Origin: an uncultured Collinsella sp.
Lineage (GTDB): Bacteria; Actinomycetota; Coriobacteriia; Coriobacteriales; Coriobacteriaceae
Length of the DNA: 14,326 bases
Reading direction: 5' to 3'
Assembly (NCBI GenBank): GCA_902493985.1
Contig: CABURR010000053.1
Span: forward strand, 1-14,326
Shown here: piece by piece, positions 1 through 6,307 of the stretch
Position numbering within the stretch: the first letter of the stretch is position 1
How the letters are laid out: each line of letters begins with the position of its first letter
Made by a program: the position numbers and the translations under genes
The notes under the pieces: generated by a model
The model's input: the letters and a program-made list of their open reading frames with translations, nothing else
Databases searched by the model: none
What the model was told of the DNA's origin: nothing

Positions 1-335
1 ACCAGGTTAAAGCTGCGCTCCGAGTCGAAGAAGTCGCCGATGAGCTCGGCCCAGCGGTCACGCTCGGCCTTGGAACGACGGGCGAAACCATAACCCGGCA
101 GGTCGACGAAGTGCACGTCGTCAGCCTCAAAGAAGTTGATGTTGCTCGTCTTGCCCGGTGTGCTCGAGACCTTGACGAGGTTCTTGCGGCCAAAAAGCTT
201 GTTCATGATCGACGACTTGCCCACGTTGGAGCGGCCGACGAAGCTCACCTCGGGGCAGGTGGACTCGGGAATCTGCGAAACCTTGCCATAGCTGGCAACG
301 AACTTGGCAAGCTGGTAGTTAATGGAATCGGCCAT
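1..335 (-). CDS. engB: Ribosome biogenesis GTPase EngB (YihA/YsxC), 3' end cut by window edge
   Basis: This is the N-terminal 111 residues of a small TRAFAC-class GTPase that, in known family members, helps assemble the large ribosomal subunit in the cytoplasm. The translation shows the Walker A/G1 motif GRSNVGKSS at about residues 34-42, the G2-region TPGKT at about 59-63, and the G3 motif DLPGYG at 78-83, all in EngB-specific form. The G4 and G5 motifs lie outside the window. The ATG at 333-335 is preceded by AAGGAG with 5 nt spacing, which fixes the start. It lies about 37 nt downstream of the MTA/SAH nucleosidase gene on the same strand, so co-transcription is likely. Family identity is secure; only completeness is unknown. 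Confidence 0.95.
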   Translation of the reverse strand, partial: MADSINYQLAKFVASYGKVSQIPESTCPEVSFVGRSNVGKSSIMNKLFGRKNLVKVSSTPGKTSNINFFEADDVHFVDLPGYGFARRSKAERDRWAELIGDFFDSERSFNL

Positions 336-372
336 GGACACTCCTTGGTCGTAGGTTCTTACAAAAAACGCG

Positions 373-1113
373 CTAATAGATAGCAGCGATACGGCGAACG
401 ATATCGAGCGTAATGCCACTCGCGGTACGGGCATACTCGATCAGGTCGAACTCGCGGTCGCAAATCGCATCGTACGCCTCGTCACAATTATCGCTGATAG
501 CGCGCAACACCAGGCAATCGACACCATTTTTAGTTGCGACATGGGCAATCGCCGCGCCCTCCATGCCGACACAATCGGCATGCGTCGCCTCGATAGCGTC
601 GTTGCGCATGGCGGCGCCCGTCACAAAACGGTTGCCCGTGGCAATCGTGCCGACCAGGAACTGCTTTGCGCCCTCGTTCGAGGCGGCTGCATTTATCGAA
701 GCGTTAACAAAGCCACGCTCAGAAAGCACATCGGCAGCAATATCGACCAGCGCAGGCGTCGAGCCAAACTCCTCGAGCCCCGGTGCAGACTCGGCGATAA
801 GCGCGGTATCGGTATCCAGATAGCGTAGGCATTTGCCGATAACCACGTCGTCGATATGGAGCTTGGGGTTCAAACCGCCCGCGATACCCGAGAGCACAAC
901 GGCCTGCGGGGCATATTTACTAATGAGATGCTGTGTTGCGGCGGCGGCATTCACCGTGCCCATACCCGCCGTTGTGGCGACAATCGACAGACCGTCGAGC
1001 CCGCCGGTCACAACGTTCAAGCCCGCCTCCTGTACCATGTAAACGTTACTCAACTCTTCCTTAATCTGCATGATCTCTTTTTCGAGTGCGCCGATAATCG
1101 CGATGGTAGCCAT
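373..1113 (-). CDS. mtnN: 5'-methylthioadenosine/S-adenosylhomocysteine nucleosidase
   Basis: A 246-aa protein of the purine nucleoside phosphorylase/uridine phosphorylase fold. It should hydrolyse methylthioadenosine and S-adenosylhomocysteine to adenine plus the thioribose sugars, clearing by-products of SAM use. Visible motifs are the N-terminal GALEKE (Glu11, matching the catalytic GAMEEE region), GMEGAA (Glu185, ribose binding) and the RAISD segment with the catalytic Asp at 208. Length is close to the usual 230-ish residues. I chose the ATG at 1111-1113, giving MATIAIIGALEKE, over a TTG four codons upstream because family members begin right before this strand. The ribosome site is poor (GGGGA). 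SAM is also consumed by radical enzymes such as PflA encoded nearby, which makes 5'-deoxyadenosine a plausible extra substrate; that is inference. Confidence 0.93.
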   Translation of the reverse strand: MATIAIIGALEKEIMQIKEELSNVYMVQEAGLNVVTGGLDGLSIVATTAGMGTVNAAAATQHLISKYAPQAVVLSGIAGGLNPKLHIDDVVIGKCLRYLDTDTALIAESAPGLEEFGSTPALVDIAADVLSERGFVNASINAAASNEGAKQFLVGTIATGNRFVTGAAMRNDAIEATHADCVGMEGAAIAHVATKNGVDCLVLRAISDNCDEAYDAICDREFDLIEYARTASGITLDIVRRIAAIY

Positions 1114-1191
1114 GCCATTCCCCAAACCTATACGAAATTCTCAACCACGGTATGGTACCAGCATTTTGTTTGACCTCGTCAAACGAACACG

Positions 1192-2310
1192 CTAGGCCAG
1201 TGCAGCTCGTGTATCAAACAGAGCCTTTGCAATCGCAGCCGTAACCTCGCTCGAGCGGTCGCTCCACGGCATCGATGTCATGACGCTCATGACATAGGTA
1301 CGGCCATTGATGTCGATAAGGCCCGCATCGCATGTCGAATAGCAACCATCCTCGCTAATCCAGCCTGCCTTGTTGCGCACCAAGGCTTGGTCGTCCGCAA
1401 TGCCATCACGGATAAATGAGCGCGATGTTGATGACAGCAGTTCAGATAACCACTGGGAGGTCTCACTGCCCCTGCTCAAATACTCACTCATCTCGCGCCA
1501 CAACTTGGCCGAGGTGCGCGGGCAGTAGGTTGGGAAATCGCTCATTGGATCGAGCGCGACCTCGTCTTCGACGCCGAGTGCGACAATCCAATCCTCGTAA
1601 CCGACACGGTCAAACGCCGCGCGTAACGCAATAAACGAGTCGTTATCCGAATTAACGACCGCGGCCTCGATTAGGTCGCGCACCGTCTGCCAGCCCATGT
1701 TATAGCCACCATAGGTGCCAAGGAAATCATCGAGTGAGACCTGGCCCGTCTCGACCAGAGATTCGCAGATGTACAACGTATAGAGCGCCTTATAACTACT
1801 CGCACCGTAAACCTCGACATCGGCGTTATACGTCACGCCCTTGCCGCTCGACAAATCGTAAAACACCACGCCCACATCGCCCAATTCCTGGGCCTGATCA
1901 AGGGCATCTTGGAGCGCGGCGAGGCCCTCATCCTCCAGGGCGGGGATCTGGTCATCAACCAATGAGAAGGTCTGCACGGTATCGCCTGAGGGAATATCGT
2001 TAAAGTCCGCCTTCGAAAGCCTCGTCTTAAGGCTCGCTGTCGACAGGGTTTGACTTGCGGTGGCTTTAGATTCAGAGACCTTTTTGTTTTGCGTCTGTAC
2101 CGTTGACGCATCTGAGTGTGCCATTCGCTCCGACGCGTAGGTTTTGGCGGTAATTCCGAGGATAATAACCGCCAACGTTAGCATCCCAACGGCGGCAATC
2201 TTCGTAACGCGGATGCGAGCGTCAGCAAGGCCACGCGAAGACGTGCCCTTCGTCTCATATCTGCTGCCATGCTGCGGCACATACTCGTCCCGCGATGCGT
2301 TGTTTCGCAC
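1192..2310 (-). CDS. Membrane-anchored class A beta-lactamase-like serine hydrolase
   Basis: A 372-aa protein with an N-terminal cytoplasmic tail of about 35 residues, one hydrophobic segment at about 36-55 that looks like an uncleaved signal anchor, a Ser/Thr/Gln-rich linker at about 60-110, and a C-terminal serine-hydrolase domain. The domain keeps the penicillin-recognising pattern: SxxK as SSYK at 171-174, SDN at 221-223, and KAG at 314-316 where classical enzymes have KTG. The class A Glu-containing omega-loop motif is not obvious, so a peptidase or transpeptidase-like role in the wall is as likely as antibiotic hydrolysis. Translation starts at GTG 2308-2310, preceded by AGGAG with 5 nt spacing. 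It sits 78 nt upstream of mtnN on the same strand. The family call is good; the substrate is unknown. Confidence 0.8.
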   Translation of the reverse strand: MRNNASRDEYVPQHGSRYETKGTSSRGLADARIRVTKIAAVGMLTLAVIILGITAKTYASERMAHSDASTVQTQNKKVSESKATASQTLSTASLKTRLSKADFNDIPSGDTVQTFSLVDDQIPALEDEGLAALQDALDQAQELGDVGVVFYDLSSGKGVTYNADVEVYGASSYKALYTLYICESLVETGQVSLDDFLGTYGGYNMGWQTVRDLIEAAVVNSDNDSFIALRAAFDRVGYEDWIVALGVEDEVALDPMSDFPTYCPRTSAKLWREMSEYLSRGSETSQWLSELLSSTSRSFIRDGIADDQALVRNKAGWISEDGCYSTCDAGLIDINGRTYVMSVMTSMPWSDRSSEVTAAIAKALFDTRAALA

Positions 2311-2327
2311 GTGGTCTCCTGATTGCT

Positions 2328-2376
2328 ACCGTTTTATATACGAGCAGCATAATACCGAGCAGGCATTTCTTTCCAA
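2328..2376 (-). promoter_or_regulatory. Candidate promoter of the serine hydrolase gene
   Basis: On the minus strand a -35-like TTGGAA (2371-2376) and a -10-like TATTAT (2349-2354) are separated by 16 nt. This would place transcription start near 2342, about 30 nt before the GTG start codon. A single CGGTA motif (2327-2331, minus strand) lies between promoter and ribosome site. Judged by eye against the sigma-70 consensus only. Confidence 0.4.
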
Positions 2377-2469
2377 AGATATTCAGCGGCGTTTAAGGCG
2401 TCTTTAAAGAAACCACAAGCGTTTCTATGCAAATACACCGATTCTGTTGCGCATCTCAGCCCAAAACGC

Positions 2470-2536
2470 AGTTGCGGTGGAATAGTTCCTATTTGGGCGT
2501 CATAAGCCGAAAAACAAGAACTATTCCACCGCAACT
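2470..2536. repeat. Perfect 19-bp inverted repeat with 29-nt loop
   Basis: The left arm 2470-2488 (AGTTGCGGTGGAATAGTTC) is the exact reverse complement of the right arm 2518-2536. The loop is 2489-2517 and contains a small GGC/GCC pairing. No run of T follows on either strand, so it is not a standard terminator. It looks like an interspersed palindromic element; copy number elsewhere cannot be seen. Confidence 0.85.
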
Positions 2537-2570
2537 TGACGGGACTCTTTGGCAATCAACTTGGTGCCCA

Positions 2571-2607
2571 GGGGCACTCATTTAAGTCTGTCCCCAATGA
2601 GTGCCTT
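2571..2607. repeat. 10-bp inverted repeat downstream of pflA
   Basis: GGCACTCATT at 2573-2582 pairs perfectly with 2596-2605, with a 13-nt loop that contains GTCTGTCCCC. On the plus strand two G-U pairs extend the stem. It lies about 20 nt past the pflA stop codon and could end or protect that transcript, but there is no U tract. The loop sequence resembles motifs I associate with interspersed repeats, which is recall and not shown here. Confidence 0.6.
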
Positions 2608-2627
2608 TGGGGAGCGAAAATGGCTCG

Positions 2628-3446
2628 CTAGCCGATAGCGTTTTTGAGTTCCGCGCGGCGCTTTTTCATGCCCGTCATGACGGCGTTGCGCAGCTCGGGC
2701 ATGCGCGCGGTATCCATCTGTGGAACGCCCTCGAGCTTATAGGGAATCCCCAGCTGCTCATACTTGACGACGCCCATCGTGTGATACGGCAGCATTTCCA
2801 GGCCCACCACGTTATGCCACGGGGCAATCAGACGACCGAGTGCCTCGCATTCCTCAACCGTATCGGTAATGCCGGGCACCACCACGTGGCGGATAACGAC
2901 CTTAATCTTGCGACGGGCAAGCTCATCACCAAACGCCAGAATGCGTGCGGGATCGCAACCGGTCAGCTTTTTATGCTCGACGGGATCGGCGTGTTTAATG
3001 TCGAGCAGCACCATATCGGTCTCGTTGAGTACGGCATCGAACTTCTCGGGATGCGTGGGATCGAACGCATAGCCGCAGCTATCCAAGCAGGTATGCACGC
3101 GACCATCAGGGTTATTGTGCATGGCGCGGAACAGGTCGGCTAAAAACGCGGGCTGCAGGAGCGGCTCGCCGCCGGACACCGTAATACCGCCGCTGCGGTA
3201 AAACTCATGGTTGCTCTGGAACTCGTCCATCAGGTGCTCGACGGTCACCATGGTGCCGCCGTTAACCGACCAGGTATCGGGGTTGTGGCAATACGCACAG
3301 CGCATGGGGCAGCCCTGAACAAACACCACAAAGCGAATGCCGGGACCGTCGACCGTACCCATCGTTTCAATCGAATGTACGCGGCCCAGGGCAAACGCGG
3401 AGTCCTCAGGACGAGCGTCCACACCCTCGAGCGTCATCTCTGCCAT
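2628..3446 (-). CDS. pflA: Pyruvate formate-lyase activating enzyme (radical SAM)
   Basis: A 272-aa radical SAM enzyme that uses a [4Fe-4S] cluster and S-adenosylmethionine to abstract a hydrogen from the glycyl-radical residue of pyruvate formate-lyase, switching it on in anoxic cells. The cluster motif CX3CX2C is visible as CPMRCAYC with cysteines 46, 50 and 53, followed by HNPDTW as in PflA. The SAM-binding SGGEP is at 91-95, and GTVDGPGIRF lies before the cluster. It carries about 16 more N-terminal residues than E. coli PflA. I chose the second ATG (3444-3446) because AAGG lies about 8 nt upstream; the first ATG, at 3465-3467, lacks a ribosome site. Unusually it is not beside the pfl genes but about 7 kb away on the same strand. 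Confidence 0.92.
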   Translation of the reverse strand: MAEMTLEGVDARPEDSAFALGRVHSIETMGTVDGPGIRFVVFVQGCPMRCAYCHNPDTWSVNGGTMVTVEHLMDEFQSNHEFYRSGGITVSGGEPLLQPAFLADLFRAMHNNPDGRVHTCLDSCGYAFDPTHPEKFDAVLNETDMVLLDIKHADPVEHKKLTGCDPARILAFGDELARRKIKVVIRHVVVPGITDTVEECEALGRLIAPWHNVVGLEMLPYHTMGVVKYEQLGIPYKLEGVPQMDTARMPELRNAVMTGMKKRRAELKNAIG

Positions 3447-3509
3447 TCCCGCTACCTTGCCTCTCATTGGTTTTAGCTACATAAATGCCAGAATCATTCT
3501 AGCCCATAC

Positions 3510-3540
3510 GTATGATGGCGAAACGGGTTAGCGGTCAATT
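3510..3540 (-). promoter_or_regulatory. Candidate pflA promoter region
   Basis: The minus strand carries TTGACC (3532-3537, close to a -35), and a TAGAAT hexamer further downstream near 3500 resembles a -10. The two are too far apart to be one standard promoter, so the exact pairing is unresolved. The region also shows ACGGG and GCGGT units on the plus strand, loosely like the CGGT elements elsewhere in the window. Confidence 0.25.
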
Positions 3541-3568
3541 GGGTTGTTCTATTTGGCCACACGCAAGA

Positions 3569-3601
3569 GCGGCGGGAAGGTTGTCGCAACCCGCCCGCCG
3601 C
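3569..3601 (-). terminator. GC-rich hairpin downstream of degV
   Basis: An 8-bp GC stem (3569-3576 with 3594-3601), a 2x2 internal loop, a further 5-bp stem (3579-3583 with 3587-3591) and a 3-nt loop lie about 30 nt beyond the degV stop codon. The stem is followed on the transcript by TCTTGC, not a clear U run, so termination is plausible but not certain. Confidence 0.45.
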
Positions 3602-3632
3602 CGAGGCAATAGAAATCGATAGACGCCAGGCC

Positions 3633-4487
3633 TTACGCTTTAAGCGTGAGCACCGCACCGAAGGCGGTCGGGCCGCAATGGCTCGAGATGACGCCACCAA
3701 CCTGAGTCCAGGTAACGTCCTTAAAGCCCAGGTCGTGCGCATAGACCTCCATGTCGTCGCGCAGCTCCTGGGAAAGGCCCACCGAATATGCCAGGCCAAT
3801 GTGCGAGTAGTCGATCTCGCCCTTCGTAACCATGTGGTCAATAAAGGCACGGGCGCATTTGAGCATAGAGCCGCGGAACTTCTTGGTCGCCACAAACTTA
3901 CCGCCCGTTACCTCAATGCAGGGCTTAATCTTGAGCAGGTGGGCGCCCAGGAACGCGACGTTGGACAAGCAACCGCCCGCCTTAAGGAAGGCAAGGTCCG
4001 TAGGAACAAAACCCAGCAACACACGGTCCATGACGGAATTCGTAAAAGCAAAAATCTCGTCGACGGTGGCATCGGGGTGAGCCTCGATGTATTTGGCGGT
4101 CTCGACGACGACGAGCGACTGGCCCACCGAGACAAAGCGCGTGTCCATGGAGAACACGTAGTCGCGGCCCTTAGCTGCAATCTTGGAGGACTGATGCGAG
4201 CAGGTCGTGGCCTCGGAGTACGCAAGATGCAGAATGGTCGCATCGGGCTGCTCGGCATGGATACGGTCGTACACGTGAGCAAAATCCGCAGGCGCGCAGC
4301 CACTGGTCTTGGGCATAACGCCAAACTCGTTGCAGCGCGAATAAATCTCGAGCGGATCGATCGAGCCGTCCTCGACGGTCTCGTCACCAATCGTGACATG
4401 CATAGGCACGCGCACGATACCGTAGCGTTCGCAGAGCTCCGGCGTCACATCCGAACCAGACTCAACCACGATTACGTACTTGCCCAT
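3633..4487 (-). CDS. DegV family fatty-acid-binding protein
   Basis: A 284-aa protein of the DegV/EDD family. Known members bind a long-chain fatty acid, and in some Firmicutes the FakB members present it to the kinase FakA. Visible family signatures are VVESGSDV at the N-terminus, MPKTSGCAP where the family has TSQPs, LAYSEATTCSHQSS, AGGCLSNVAFLGAHLLKIKP in the lid region, and the C-terminal SHCGPTAFG. Length is typical. The start is uncertain: ATG 4485-4487 has no good ribosome site, whereas an in-frame GTG at 4494-4496 has GAG about 7 nt upstream and would add three residues. No fakA gene is visible, so which lipid it carries and why it sits between sugar and formate genes is unknown. Confidence 0.88.
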   Translation of the reverse strand: MGKYVIVVESGSDVTPELCERYGIVRVPMHVTIGDETVEDGSIDPLEIYSRCNEFGVMPKTSGCAPADFAHVYDRIHAEQPDATILHLAYSEATTCSHQSSKIAAKGRDYVFSMDTRFVSVGQSLVVVETAKYIEAHPDATVDEIFAFTNSVMDRVLLGFVPTDLAFLKAGGCLSNVAFLGAHLLKIKPCIEVTGGKFVATKKFRGSMLKCARAFIDHMVTKGEIDYSHIGLAYSVGLSQELRDDMEVYAHDLGFKDVTWTQVGGVISSHCGPTAFGAVLTLKA

Positions 4488-4572
4488 TCTTATCACGACC
4501 CATCTCAACGTTGGTTTTTCAATACATGACACGCGCCGCCGCACTGTTGCGCAACGGCCTCCAAGCGCCAAA

Positions 4573-4611
4573 GAGACGCCGCCCCTTGCACACAACAAAG
4601 GACAGCGTCTC
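4573..4611 (-). promoter_or_regulatory. Hairpin in the presumed degV leader
   Basis: GAGACGC/GCGTCTC arms (4573-4579 and 4605-4611) enclose a second 6-bp pairing (4583-4588 with 4596-4601) that needs one G-U pair, which forms only in the minus-strand RNA. It lies about 90 nt upstream of the degV start. Function is unknown; no U tract follows. Confidence 0.35.
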
Positions 4612-4674
4612 CCTGGAAAACTCCGTGCTTATCTAGGATTCTACACGGTTTATTGAGGAGTGTTACTTATTCCG

Positions 4675-4718
4675 CAAACGGTAGCTATATGCGGTAAGCG
4701 GTAGTTGGCCGCGGTAAC
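4675..4718. repeat. Tandem CGGTA direct repeats between scrB and degV
   Basis: CGGTA occurs four times, at 4679, 4692, 4699 and 4712, with spacings of 13, 7 and 13 bp, forming two 20-bp units of the form CGGTAG-N6-GCGGTAA. The first part closely matches 9302-9332 upstream of the fructoside operon. The spacing of two helical turns suggests protein binding; it could control degV, which starts about 190 nt downstream on the minus strand. Confidence 0.5.
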
Positions 4719-4763
4719 TGCGACATATTCCGCCCAGCAAGTCCAATCGTGCTCCATGCACGG

Positions 4764-6206
4764 TTAATGCACGAGGCGGTAGAAATTCATCGATACCGCA
4801 CCCTCGGCGTGCAGCTCCATCGCCGGAACCGCCGGCGAATAGATACGGCTCGTAAGTGCTGCCTCGCCGCCATTTGCAAAAATCTCGACCATCGTAGTGT
4901 CCGAAAGCACGCGCAGGTCGCGAAGCTCGCTGAGCTCGATCGACCTCTGGTCGCGCCCATAGCCTTCGTCACCCATGTCGAGGGTAAGCATCCCATCCGT
5001 ATAACGCACAAAGACACCCTTGCGGATCTCGAGCTCGACCATCTTGGCGCCCTCACAGGAAACCACAAGATCAAACAGGCGGCCCGGCTCCTCAACGGTT
5101 TCACCGCCTGTCGCGCGAACGCAGTCGCCGCGCATCCTCTCAATCTCGTGCGCCGGCTGCTGGCAGAGCTTACCATCGCGTATGCTCAGCTCTCGCGGCA
5201 CCGTCAACGCGCACTGCCACCCGCGCGCCACCGTCGGGTTTTCTGCCGTCGCGTCGGGGCAACCCGACCATCCGATCATCAAACGCCGGCCTGCAGTATC
5301 CTCAAAGGACTGCGGAGCATAGAAATCAAAACCGGCATCGACCATCGGGGGCATGCCCTGCCCGACGATTTTAAAGCTCGGCGCCTCCCAATCGGCCTCG
5401 ATGGAGAACCACACGCACTGATGCGGATTGCGGTAACGCCAACCATCGGCAGGCACACCCTGCGGACAGCAAACGAGAATAAGCTCGCCATCGAGCTCAA
5501 ACAGATCGGGGCACTCCCACATAAAGCCAAACTTCTCGCCCAGCTCAATACGCGTCGCATAGTTCCAGTCCTCTAGATCGCGCGAGGTATAGACAAGCAC
5601 GCAGCCGCGGTCGTCTTTCGTACGAGCGCCGAGAACCATGTAGTAGATACCGTCGTGCTCAAGGATCTTGGGGTCGCGCACGTGCGTACCGATATCGTCG
5701 GGGTAATCGACCGGTCCAACAGCTATGCACTTCTCGCCCAATTCGTCGGGATTCTCGGCAACCATATGAATCTGGTTTTGCTCACGGCCCGTCAACACGT
5801 AGTCGTAATCATCGCGGTCAAAATGCTTGACGTTGCCGGTATAGAAGTAGTGAATCTTGCCATCACGTACAAAGGCAGAACCAGAATACGCTCCGCTCGA
5901 ATCCAAATCGGAATCGGGGAACAGCACGGGGCCGTGATTCTCGTACGTCACAAAATCCTTTGTCGTCAGATGGTTCCAAAGCACTGGACCGCCATGCGCA
6001 GCATCGAAAGGATCGTATTGATGATAGATGTGATACGTATCACCAATCTGAACCAAACCGTTGGGGTCGTTGAGCCAGCCAAGCTCAGGCTCCACATGGA
6101 ACAGAAGCCTATCGGGGTCGGACGCGATGCGAGCCGCCGTCTCATCCTGTCCGGCACGCCACTGCTCATAGTCCGCGCGTGTCACCTTGTTTTTTTGATT
6201 TAACAT
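4764..6206 (-). CDS. scrB: Sucrose-6-phosphate hydrolase (GH32)
   Basis: A 480-aa cytoplasmic glycoside hydrolase of family GH32, expected to split sucrose-6-phosphate from the PTS into glucose-6-phosphate and fructose. The catalytic triad is complete: WLNDPNG with nucleophile Asp47, the RDP motif at 177-179, and ECPD with acid/base Glu231. The five-bladed propeller is followed by the usual beta-sandwich domain, and there is no signal peptide. It is the third gene of the operon behind the EIIBC permease, separated by 101 nt that hold a strong hairpin. The ribosome site is weak and distant (GAGAAAG about 9 nt before the ATG), so coupling or the hairpin may matter for its expression. The GH32 call is very safe; substrate preference for sucrose-6-P over other fructosides is inferred from the PTS neighbour. 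Confidence 0.93.
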   Translation of the reverse strand: MLNQKNKVTRADYEQWRAGQDETAARIASDPDRLLFHVEPELGWLNDPNGLVQIGDTYHIYHQYDPFDAAHGGPVLWNHLTTKDFVTYENHGPVLFPDSDLDSSGAYSGSAFVRDGKIHYFYTGNVKHFDRDDYDYVLTGREQNQIHMVAENPDELGEKCIAVGPVDYPDDIGTHVRDPKILEHDGIYYMVLGARTKDDRGCVLVYTSRDLEDWNYATRIELGEKFGFMWECPDLFELDGELILVCCPQGVPADGWRYRNPHQCVWFSIEADWEAPSFKIVGQGMPPMVDAGFDFYAPQSFEDTAGRRLMIGWSGCPDATAENPTVARGWQCALTVPRELSIRDGKLCQQPAHEIERMRGDCVRATGGETVEEPGRLFDLVVSCEGAKMVELEIRKGVFVRYTDGMLTLDMGDEGYGRDQRSIELSELRDLRVLSDTTMVEIFANGGEAALTSRIYSPAVPAMELHAEGAVSMNFYRLVH

Positions 6207-6230
6207 CGCCGTTGACTTTCTCGTCTATGG

Positions 6231-6268
6231 GGAAGGACGCTCGACTCACAAGAGTCGAACGCCCTTCC
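6231..6268 (-). promoter_or_regulatory. Strong intercistronic hairpin between PTS and scrB
   Basis: Arms 6231-6247 and 6252-6268 pair over 17 positions with two mismatches, closed by a 4-nt loop. It lies 40 nt after the EIIBC stop codon and 24 nt before scrB. There is no following U tract, so it is more likely an mRNA processing or stabilising element than a terminator. Confidence 0.65.
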
Positions 6269-6307
6269 TCAAATGGACTTATCCTCAGATTACACTGAAC
6301 GGCTCAA

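Larger units (their letters stand above)
2311..2627. other. 317-bp intergenic region with two inverted repeats
   Basis: The stretch between the pflA stop and the serine hydrolase start holds the candidate promoter at 2349-2376, a 19-bp perfect inverted repeat (2470-2536) and a 10-bp inverted repeat (2573-2605). The open frames crossing it, for example 2334-2555 on the minus strand, are explained by these repeats and have no convincing ribosome site. I see no real gene here. Confidence 0.7.

Noticed and set aside
360..385. Terminator between mtnN and engB
   Set aside because: A T6 run on the minus strand follows only a weak 4-5-bp stem, and the short gap with a good ribosome site for engB favours read-through.
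1192..2310. Antibiotic resistance beta-lactamase
   Set aside because: Membrane-anchored, KAG instead of KTG and no clear catalytic glutamate motif; resistance cannot be claimed from sequence.
4679..4716. CRISPR array
   Set aside because: The CGGTA repeats are far too short and closely spaced, and no cas gene or spacer pattern exists in the window.
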